Shown: in pieces, positions 55,618-64,000 of the stretch
Layout of the letters: each line of letters opens with the position of its first letter
How positions within the stretch are numbered: position 1 is the stretch's first letter
From: Undaria pinnatifida
Taxonomy: Eukaryota; Sar; Phaeophyceae; Laminariales; Alariaceae
NCBI GenBank assembly: GCA_012845835.1
Contig: JABAKD010000023.1
Coordinates: 24,259,046 to 24,323,045, forward strand
Length of the DNA: 64,000 nucleotides
Direction: 5' to 3'
Made by a program: the position numbers and the translations under genes
The notes under the pieces: model-generated
The model's database searches: none
What the model saw: the letters and a program-made list of their open reading frames with translations, nothing else
What the model was told of the DNA's origin: nothing

Positions 55618-55842
55618 GTTAGGGGGCCGCCGCGTGAGGGGACCGCCAGAGCGTTTTTGGGCAGCGAGACCGCCGCGCGAGGGGGCCGCCAAGAGGTTTT
55701 GAGCAGCGGGACCACCGAGAGAGGGGTCCGCTAAGAGGCTTCGGGCAGCGGGACCGCCGAGTCAGGGGACCCCCAAAGGCTTTAAGGTAGTGGGACAACC
55801 GAATGACGGGACCGCCATCATGTTTGGGCGGCAGGGACGCGG
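55618..55842. repeat. 42 bp minisatellite, about five copies
   Basis: Units start G(C/T)AG(C/T)G(G/A)GAC near 55660, 55702, 55744 and 55786, with one partial unit before. The period keeps frame, so the minus strand encodes a 14-residue repeat (SRCPKPLSGPLSRW-like). No promoter or start is apparent. Confidence 0.85.
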
Positions 55843-56339
55843 ACTTAAGGGGCACCAGGCGGTGTATATTTCAGCCGATTACACGTGAGTACTTATTCAA
55901 AGTATTGCGCCATGGCGAATATATGATTCGGGTAGAGTTCTACCACTACATGCGGTAAGGTTTTGAAATACAATAATATTTGTAGCGAATCTCTTATTAT
56001 ACATGTATGTGCGGTGTACGAAAACAATGATACATTCAGTGCGATAATTCGAGATCGACACGTTGTGTGGTCTTTGCTGTCTTGATGCAGCCATAAGTTA
56101 AATTAGGGTATTTATGTCCCGATCGATATAATCCCACGTCGACTTTTTTTTTTTCAATCCTCCGGCGGATGGGGAAAAATAAAGCTTTAGCTCACTACAC
56201 TTCCACGTATTGTCATACGCGTCGACACCACAAAACATAAGTAATGCCTTTGGCAGATTAGTGCGGATTCCACAGCCGTAACTTCACTTCATAGACATAT
56301 TTTTTCTAGTAACTGTAGTCCGTCATCAATCATGCCCCC
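55843..56339. other. No gene seen
   Basis: AT-rich, with a poly-T run near 56144. Nothing recognisable. Confidence 0.45.
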
Positions 56340-58300
56340 ATTGGAAGAAATAGTCTTTGTTCATTTCTTGTTCAATCTTGCCGGCCTGTCTTACTCGTAA
56401 AGCGAAATAACGGGGACGCGTCACACGCCCGTGGTCACTTACCCGCTTACCGCCCAACCACTCCAAAACGAAAAAACAGGACTTCCTCCGGGCCACATAC
56501 GTTTTCGTATGAACGCTGGCCAACCCCGTATCATCCCCTAATCGGCAAACCGCCCCAAAACCATCAAACATAATTTCGTAAAACACCCCGTCTTGTCGGC
56601 TTACCGCCAAACCGCAGCAAAACGAAAAACAAGACTTTCTCTCAATAACATCCTCTCAGCCATAGACCACGTTTTCGTATGAACGCTGGCCAACCCCGCA
56701 ACATCCCCTAATCGGCAAACCGCCCCAACACCATCAAACATAATTCCGTAAAACACCCCGTCTTGTCGGCTTACCGCCAAACCACTGCAAAACGAAAAAC
56801 ACGACTTCCTCAATGACATCCTCTCAGCCATATACGATTTCGTATAAACGCTGTTCCAACGCCCTACCATTCCTTTGCCGGGAAACCGCCCGAAAGCCAT
56901 CAACGAGGACTTCCATAATAGCACCCCGTCCGCCCAATAACGTTTTAGAAATGACGCTTTGTCACCCGACTTGGCTCCCACACCCGCTAAAACCTATTTT
57001 GCCGGTGCAGCGAAGACAGGTCGAACACGCCCGGTGGTCGCTTATCCCCTTACCGCCCTATCACAAAAAAACCAAAAACCGAATTTCCATATAACATAAC
57101 ATGTCTCAGCCATATAATATACGCTTTGGTGTAAGCGCTGTTCCAACCCCCGCAAAACCCCCTCACCGGCAAAAATCATCAAGCAGAACTCCCATCATAG
57201 CACCCCGTCCGCCCGATTACGTTTTCGAGTAAACGCTTCTCCGCCTGCCTTGGTTTCCCACACCGGCCCAAATCTAATTACTCGTACAGCGAAAACACTT
57301 GAAACACGCCAAGTGATCGCTTGTTCGCTTACCGCCGTACCACCGCAAAACGAAAATCAGATCTTCCTCAATAACATCCTCTCAGCGATATACGTTTTCG
57401 TATAAACGCTGTTCCAACGCCCTACCATCCCTTTGCCGGAAAACCACCCCAAAACCATCAACGACGACTTTCATAATGACACACCGTCCGCTCGATAACG
57501 TTTTCGCATAAACGCTTTACCACCCGCCTTACTTTCCCACACCCGCCCAAACCAAACTTACTCGTGCCCAGCGAAACACTTCAAACATGACCAGTGGTCG
57601 CGATTTCGCTTATCGCCCAACCACTGCAAAACGAAAAACACGACTTCCTCAATGACATCCTCTCAGCCATATACGATTTCGTATAAACGCTGTTCCAACG
57701 CCCTACCATCCCTTTGCCGGTAAACCGCCCGAAAGCCATCAACGAGGACTTCCATAATAACACCCCGTCCGCCCGATAACGTTTTAGAAACGACGCTTTG
57801 TCACCCGCCTTGGCTCCCACACCCGCCAAAACCTATTTTGCCCGTGAAGCAAAAACAGGTCGAACACGCCCGGTGGTCGCTTATCCCCTTACCGCCCTAT
57901 CACAAAAAATAAAAAACCGAACTTCCATAACATAACATGTCTCAGCCATGTAATATACGCTTTCGTGTAAGCGCTGTTCCAACCCCCGCAACACCCCCGT
58001 ACCGGCAAAAACCATCAAGCAGAACTCCAATCATAACACCCCGTCCGCCCGATTACGTTTTCGTATAAAGGCTTCTCCGGCTGCGTTGGTTTCCCACACT
58101 CGCTCAAATCTAATTTCTCGTACAGCGAAAACACTTGAAACACGCCAAGTGATCGCTTGTTCGCTTATTACCGCCGTACCACCGCAAAACGAAAATCAGA
58201 TCTTCCTCAATAACATCCCTAGCGATATACGTTTTCGTATAAACGCTGTTCCAACCCCGTAACATCCCCTTACCGACTGACCACCACACCAAAACGTTTA
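56340..58300. repeat. Satellite array with higher-order structure
   Basis: The word ATACG(T/A/C)TTT(C/G)GT(A/G)TAA(A/G)CGCTG or a close variant recurs at about 56500, 56668, 56829, 57118, 57388, 57673, 57956 and 58228. Early units are about 165 bp; later ones alternate at about 270-290 bp. Three successive later units form a block that repeats with a shift of about 840 bp: 56829 matches 57673, 57118 matches 57956, 57388 matches 58228, each pair more alike than neighbours. Minus-strand frames give repeated peptides, but I see no gene. Confidence 0.8.
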
Positions 58301-59567
58301 AACAGGACTTCCATAAATAACAGCCCGTGCACCCTCACATTTTCGTAAAGGCGCTTTCACATCCGCCATGGTTTCCCAAACCCGCCACAATCAGCTATGT
58401 TCGTATGTGTATAGTCTACGCTCTTATCTAACAGCCTAATTTTCCTGCAAGCGCTCAAACCTTTTTCATTCCGATTGCCGCTTATCCGGTCTCCGCCAGA
58501 CCACTCCAAAACGATGCAACACTAGGTTGAACCGCATTGTAGACGAGGTGCACTCGATTTGTTCCGATTATACTCTTCTCTAAAGATGGGGTACTCAACG
58601 GGTGCCTCACCTTGCCCAACAAAGCTGTTCCGTGCGAGCAGTCTAGCTTCGAGGCATCCTATACTAATAGCTTCTCATGCCTCCTGCTGGTAACGGCTCT
58701 CTGAACCAGCTCTATCTGGCAAGAGTATCTACGAGAACACTGCTGTTCGATGGCCTACTGCTGTACAAGTTCCCTCATACTCCTGGTAGAACATCTCTTT
58801 GGTCCGCGCTTGCCGTAGCTCGGACTCCTTTCTACGCTCACTCAGGTTGTTGTACCGCCCTGTTTTACCGCATCTACATATTCCTAGCCTATGGTTGGCT
58901 CATTTAAATAAAATAATCCCTATTGGAAGATCCACAGAATTCGTACTGAAACCCTTGGCTCCCCAATACTTAATCCAAGTAACCTAGATTCCTCACCGAA
59001 TCCAAGTGATTTTCCAATTTCATCACAACAACCCATCCAAGTTCATTGTAACCTTCTACTAACAAGGTGTACCGAGGGCGCACAAGCAAAGTTATCCCGC
59101 ACACCTACCCCGCACCCCCCCCCCGAGGCCCGAAAAAAATATATATATATATATTTTCAAACATTTTTGTGTGCTTTGTTTGCTTGCTTGGTGGTTCGTT
59201 TCTGGCTGTACCGCTATGTATGGTTTACTGCACACTCTTGCGTTAACAAAGAGGCTTGGCAAGCAAGCCAAGATTGCAAGAGCAAGGGATGTCAAACTGT
59301 ACTTTAGGTTGTTTAGGTATGTAAATCACTGCGTCAATGCAAGGTGGTCAAATGTAGTCAGAAATAATCAATGGTGGGCAAGCGCCGCGCTTGGGGACAA
59401 AACCGCCTCCAACTCGCCCCCACATCGTCTCAGGATTGACGAACGCGTCGGCTTGCTTCTGCCAACTTACTCCTGCGACCACCGTCGAAACAATAATGCG
59501 CGGAACAAGCGCGAAAAAAAAAACTAGACAACAAAATAGTTTAGTTCTGCTTGGAGACATCATACCA
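58301..59567. other. Intergenic with an AT microsatellite
   Basis: A decaying edge of the satellite runs to about 58.5 kb. An (AT)n run lies at 59139-59155 after a C homopolymer near 59114-59124. A plus-strand frame at 59171-59527 has no recognised domain. Confidence 0.45.
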
Positions 59568-59678
59568 TCAGTTCAAACTTGACCGAAAGGTCAGGGGAAA
59601 GAGAAATACCGGAAGGGCGTTCACAACTCCCGTCGCAACCACGTCAGCGAAACTGTCCGCGCCCGCACCACCCTCACC
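59568..59678 (-). pseudogene. 3' part of an ORF disrupted by element B copy 2
   Basis: The minus strand encodes GEGGAGADSFADVVATGVVN and then a short hydrophobic end (PVFLFPLTF) before a stop at 59568. It is the direct continuation, in the same frame after removal of the element and one target-site copy, of the ORF at 63919-63642. Confidence 0.6.
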
Positions 59679-59682
59679 CTTG

Positions 59683-59951
59683 TGTGAAATTAAAGGTGGG
59701 GGACACAGAGTGCCCCCTGCAGGTCTGCCAATTGAGCAGCTTCTCGGAGAGTACTCACTTTCGTTCCTTCGTAGAGATGTAGTTTCATTCGTTTCCACCA
59801 GAGCCCGGGATAGCTTCTGAGATCGGAGGCGCGTGCCTCCGATCTAATTCCTAACTTCCCCGAATATAAACCTCCAACCTTATCATACGAAACCCATCCA
59901 AAGGATCTTAAATTCGGATACCTACAGGCCTTTCGAGGCCGTATCTTAACA
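59683..59951 (-). repeat. 3' LTR of element B copy 2
   Basis: 269 bp, TG to CA, same family as 21699-21966 and 34934-35199. The polypurine tract (minus strand AGGGTGGGCTAG) is at 59952-59963. Confidence 0.9.
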
Positions 59952-59963
59952 CTAGCCCACCCT

Positions 59964-60814
59964 GATGAGTCGCATATGCAAAAATATGGGAGGTTCGGGG
60001 AAACTCCGGTTCTACGAACTAGACCATGAGTCGAAGATGCGGCTCCTCAAACCCCACTCCCACACCTCTAACCGTCTGGCTATGGAGCCAGGAACACGCG
60101 AAGAAAAGCAGTAGAAAGAAAAGCAGACCCTACAGCAAGGCAATAGTCACCCATCAAAAACCTGCCGCATGCCGCCGGTGTGTCGGGGGGGGCAGAAAAG
60201 GCTCCAGAACCTGCCGCATGCCGCCAGTGTGGCGGGGGGGGCAGGAAAGGCTCTGCGGTAAACCAACCACAGAAAAAGTACTATGGCGAGGCAAGCCCTC
60301 GTCGATATGGAGGGGAACACAGGCGCTAACACAAGGGAGAAGTCATGCGAAAAACCTCCCGCGGGCCATCGGCAACGCGGGGGGTTAGACGAGGGAACGA
60401 CGAATACCCGGGATGAAAGTTGTCAACACTTACAGCCCCGCTAGGGGAGGAAGTGTTTAGACGACAAAAAAAAAAAAAGCGGAACAAATACAACACACAA
60501 AACATAAAAGAAGACACACCGACCCGTACACTGGTCGCCCCCAGGCTCTGGGCTGAGGAGGGCGTCGGCAGGGCGAAATTCAACAATGACAAAAAGGCGA
60601 CAGCCCTGCGCCTCAGATAGCGGCGTTTTACCCGAACCCTGGCCCGGCACTAAGCAGGGGGTTCGGCAGGACAGAAAAGAAAAACAAAATGGAAAGAACC
60701 GCCCCAAACCTCGATGAAGACCCTCAGGACACTACGAACGACCCAAAGACAAAGACGCAAAACTCATAACTAATAAAAATGAAGAACTATCGAGGGGCGG
60801 TGGTGGCTTGGAAG
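59964..60814 (-). other. 3' untranslated region of element B copy 2
   Basis: Colinear with 21979-22853, including the paired G-runs near 60184-60240. No coding evidence. Confidence 0.75.
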
Positions 60815-62206
60815 TCAACTGGCCACGGCCGCGCCTCGAGATTCGTCTACGTTACGTTGGATTCCCCGAGGAAACGCACTGGCGATGTCAACTTGCAAGC
60901 ACCAAGAGCCTCGTACGGCTCCCGTTGAAGTCGTGTAGCGCGCCGGGGGAAGAGGGAGTTTAATCGGTCCCGGGTCGTCCAGAAGGCGGACCAGGTATAC
61001 GTTGTCCTCGTTGACGACCATAGCCAGCATTTGTGCCATAGTGTGATTCACCCGCTCAACGCCCCCGTTACAGTTGGGATGGTATGAGCTTGTAGCAAGC
61101 TTGTGTACACCTAACAGCTGATATACAGCTTGTGAAAGCTTGGAGCAGAACTGCAGTCCGTTGTCCGAGAGTATGATGCGCGGGCACCCCCACAAAGGGA
61201 TGTATTGGTTTACCAGGATATTGGCTGTACTCTCCGCGGTGAACTCAGCGGCAGTGACGGGGAACATGTCGGCCCGACGACTGAAGCGATAGGTGAACAG
61301 CAGGATGTAGGTGTTGCCTCGTGGTGTGACCGGAAGGGGGCCGAAGTAGTTAACACTGACGGCGATACCTGGACCTTCTGGCAGAGGCATTGTGATGATG
61401 GGCCAGCGAGCAGTCAGCGGTGGGGTTTTCCGCGCTTGGCACTTCAAGCAGTGGCGAAGCCACCACCGGTTGCACACACTCATGCCAATCCACCACTGAA
61501 AACGCCCCAGCATGCGCAACGTGCGCGTGGTGCCAAGGTGGCAGGAGGCCGTCGAGTGACAAGCTTGCATGATCCAAGGGCGCATGAGCAGGGAAACGTA
61601 GATGCGAACTGGCTCGTCGTTTAGCAAGCAAGCAGCTCGCCCCACAAAGTTCGGTTTGTCAGAGCTTGTTGGCGGGAGTGTCGTGTTACGGACGAGTAGG
61701 ACGATGTCGTCGTCGGTTGTATGTAGTCGACCCTTACCCGCCAGCTCCTGGATGTCTGAGAGGGAGGGACGCTTGGCCGAGGGGTAGCATGCCAAGAAGT
61801 CGGGTGGCAGGGCCGACGGCCGGCTGATAGAGATGTAACGTATCGTGGCGTGGCACGTCGGCTCTGCGTGTTGCTCGCGTTTCCAATCGGCATGTGAATA
61901 ACGCGCGACGGAATCCGCGAACCGCAACTCAGCAGCGTCGCCGAGGGCGTCCGACCTTGTATATGCAGTCGGCGTGTCACCAGGAGAAGGCGTGAGCCGT
62001 AAGAGAGGAGTTCTCGTATAGGCTCTGCGTGGTCGCGGTCGGATGGTAGTGGCACCGTGCGGACCGGCGAGTCGGCAAGAGCAGGGGTCGTGGCGGTCGA
62101 CGGGGTCGGCCGCGGCCGTGGGACTCGCGGCGGGGTTGTACCTCGTCTGGAAGATGGCCGAGGGGCCCCGCCGAGCCCGAATCCATACTCTACAGCGGGG
62201 GTGCAT
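60815..62206 (-). pseudogene. Integrase fused to C-terminal module (element B copy 2)
   Basis: A 463-codon minus-strand frame. The zinc region is CHSTASCHLG with CLKCQARK. The first catalytic Asp is Asn (VSVNYFGPL, GAC changed to AAC), the second Asp is kept (LSDNGLQF), and Glu is kept (NGGVERVNH). Shortly after, a deletion joins AMVVNE directly to DNVYLVRLLDDPGP of the C-terminal module, so GPY/F and chromodomain are missing. The frame happens to stay open across the deletion. Confidence 0.85.
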
Positions 62207-62596
62207 TACCTGTTGTTGTTGCTGTTAGTCGGCGCGTCGTCGACGACGGAGGGGCTGGAGTGCCAAGCATGGCGGTGACGGACACAGTCGAACCGGTGGT
62301 CGCGGCGGGGGCTGTCTCCTGTAAAGAACTCCGGCATAGATAAGTCGGCTGTGCGATGGGCGTCGCTGCAGCCAGGGCTTCTGCGGAGCCCGTGCCGCCC
62401 TCGATGGGTATGGCAAAACCGAAGCGAAAACAGTGTCGGCGGCAGGTGAAATCGACCCGCGGCCGATACAGCCTTCGGTAGTGGCGACGGAGGCAGAAAC
62501 ACGAGCGACGAATCTCCCCGGGGAAACAGAAAGGCCGTCAATCCTTATACGTGGCTCGTGTGTGCGAAAATCGTGAAACGCGGTAGAGGTGAGAGG

Positions 62597-62752
62597 GAGC
62601 CCACCCAAGGCGGCATGTTCAGTGCGGGGCACGAGCCCACCCAAGACAGTGCTTTCGGCGAGGGGTTCGAGTCCACCCAAAGCAGTGCTTTCGATGTGGG
62701 GCACGAGCCCACCCAAGACAGTGCTTTTGGCGAGGGGCGCGAGTCCACCTGA
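62597..62752 (-). repeat. 36 bp minisatellite in element B copy 2
   Basis: Same array and frame as 25757-25915, with about 4.3 units. Confidence 0.85.
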
Positions 62753-62789
62753 ACCGACTCCTGGCATCGGCGAGGAGGGAGCGCGCAGC

Positions 62790-63617
62790 CCGCGGGTCCG
62801 TAGGAGGTAGATACCGCTATCTCCAACGGGGTTGGGGCTTGTCAACCCCACGAGGTTGAATTCTTTCAAGCCACTGCGGTCGTACCCCGTAGCAGGCTCT
62901 GGGAAACGGACCGGAAAAATCGGCGATGCCCTTGGCGCTGCCTTTGCGGTACTCGAGTGTGCAATCGAACGCGGTGACGAACTCAAGCTACCGCTGGACT
63001 CGTGCATTGAGGGTCTCCACTTTGCCAATGCTCTCCTATGTCTTGTGGCCGGGGGATATGCGGAACTTTGTTCCCCTCAGTATCCTCGGAGGCGTTTGGG
63101 AACCCAAGCAATGCTGCCGGTCCCCAACTTATAGGAGTCCAGTGCCTCTCCGAGTCGAGCGTTGCTCGACTGATATACGCGATTTTCATAGTGAACAAAA
63201 CGTCGTCCAGCGTCACAGTACCCTCGACGAAACAGGGGCAGTGTTCTGACATCGCAAGGTCAGGGCCGACGCTAGAAGCTATCTCCACAACTTCACGGCT
63301 TTACATTGGCCAACACGCCCGAGAAATAGGTCGGAAACGCCGAAGGGGAAGCTTTGCGAGCGCTGGCCGCTGTGAACGGTCCGGTTGCGGCGCGGACGAG
63401 ATTTCTTGGTTCTTGCACTCGCAGTGCAGGTGCGGAACCGACTAGGGGAGGCCGGGTGCGCCGACCCGGTCTCATTGTCGCAAGTAGCTGCGCGAACGGC
63501 AGAAAGTGCCTCACCGAGCAAGTTTTTCCTCTCCCCTGGCATGGGTTGTTGGCCCTGGGACCATCCGCCCGGAGACCAATGCCCCAAACTGGGTTCAGAG
63601 GGCTGGATTCAGCCAGA
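62790..63617 (-). pseudogene. RNase H relic (element B copy 2)
   Basis: Colinear with 25950-26780 of copy 1, including YISRATLDSERHW (SRAT-x-x-x-E block) and the ARKASPSAFPTYFSG stretch. Stops and frame changes are shared in part with copy 1, so much of the decay predates the two insertions. That would require mobilisation in trans. Confidence 0.55.
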
Positions 63618-63641
63618 TTCGGGGCCGTATCTTAACACTTG

Positions 63642-63919
63642 CTCACAACTCCCGTCACAACCACGTCGACGTCACTGCCCGCGCCCGCACCACCCTCACC
63701 CCTGTTCACAACTCCCGTCGCCACCACGTCAGCGTCACCGCTTGCGCCCCCGCCGCTAATACTGTCCATCAACACCGGCGACTCCTTCGCGCCGTCCGTG
63801 GCGCTCTTCGGTTTGAAAAAATCCAGCAATGTGCGCCCGCTCCCCACCGCCGCCGCGGCACCAGCACCCCTGTCGACACACGTTGGTCGACATGCAACTT
63901 GCGACATGAGCAATAGCAA
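63642..63919 (-). pseudogene. 5' part of an ORF disrupted by element B copy 2
   Basis: The minus strand from about 63919 encodes GRTLLDFFKPK, then imperfect repeats of about 18-21 residues (ASGDADVVATGVVN, AGAGSDVDVVVTGVVS). The LLDFFKP motif resembles PCNA-interacting motifs seen near the N-terminus of some transposon and replication proteins, but the usual glutamine is absent. The frame continues at 59678 once the element is removed. Family unknown; it could be host or transposon. Confidence 0.45.
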
Positions 63920-64000
63920 CTGATCAGCCGTGGAACGAAAATACGAATTTGCTCCTGCTTTTCACATACACACATCGACAAGGCCTGCAGCCTCATACAC
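63920..64000. other. Window end, nothing recognised
   Basis: Too short to interpret. Confidence 0.3.

Larger units (their letters stand above)
59683..63637 (-). mobile_element. Element B copy 2: internally deleted insertion
   Basis: 3955 bp bounded by TGTGAAAT at 59683 and TTAACA at 63637, with CTTG directly before (59679-59682) and after (63638-63641). It keeps one full LTR at the left, but only about the last 17-20 bp of the other LTR remain, joined directly to decayed RNase H/RT sequence near 63617. Gag, protease and most of RT are gone. A second deletion removed about 1.1 kb at the integrase-chromodomain junction near 61010. Confidence 0.85.

Noticed and set aside
24170-61400. Possible RIP-like (CpA to TpA) mutation signature between the two B copies.
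   Set aside because: By hand count over about 390 bp, 12 of 28 transitions were in CpA/TpG context and 5 in CpG. This is only mildly above chance and there are many transversions, so it does not establish RIP.

Overview
This window looks like a stretch of eukaryotic nuclear DNA made almost entirely of transposable elements, their wreckage and tandem repeats. There are no bacterial-type operons, rRNAs, convincing tRNAs or CRISPR arrays, and I find no intact host gene. Two pogo-like transposases need GT-AG introns to read through, and the Ty3/gypsy integrases carry chromodomains. The host cannot be named from the sequence. A repeat-rich alga (red or brown) or an oomycete-like protist would fit the polyprotein style, but this is a guess.

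Layout. 1-9.1 kb: gene-poor DNA with small tandem duplications, one MITE (7287-7539) and two orphan coding-like scraps. 9.2-16.1 kb: element A (+), a decayed Ty3/gypsy element whose Gag carries a CCCH zinc finger and whose integrase ends in a Tudor-like module. 18.5-20.2 kb: an internally deleted pogo-like DNA transposon with TA-flanked inverted ends. 20.6-20.8 kb: a Ty1/copia RNase H relic. 21.7-35.2 kb: element B (-), a 13.5 kb decayed gypsy element read here as one insertion. It runs, on the minus strand, LTR, PBS, long repeat-filled leader, gag (split by a MITE), RT, RNase H, integrase, chromodomain, C-terminal module, PPT, LTR. 35.3-38.4 kb: a second pogo-like transposase pseudogene with one intron. 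39.0-42.3 kb: a candidate Foldback element with 1.08 kb inverted arms built of about 240 bp subrepeats.

43.5-53.1 kb: element C (+), a young gypsy element in circularly permuted order. The 3' half of RT, RNase H, integrase and chromodomain come first, then one LTR, gag, protease and the 5' half of RT. The two RT halves abut at the same codon boundary. 53.1-55.1 kb: an inverted LTR-gag fragment of the same family, 99.5 percent identical in the LTR. 55.6-58.3 kb: a 42 bp minisatellite and a satellite with about 840 bp higher-order periodicity. 59.6-63.9 kb: a second copy of family B (3955 bp, internally deleted), inserted with a 4 bp target duplication into a repeat-containing minus-strand ORF.

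Functionally the genes belong to the retroelement cycle: Gag packages RNA, protease matures Pol, RT/RNase H copies RNA from a tRNA primer site to a polypurine tract, and integrase with chromatin-reader tails inserts the copy. Only the 1329-codon pol ORF of element C is intact over a long distance, and even it lacks the first part of RT. Coordinates of decayed genes are approximate at frameshifts.
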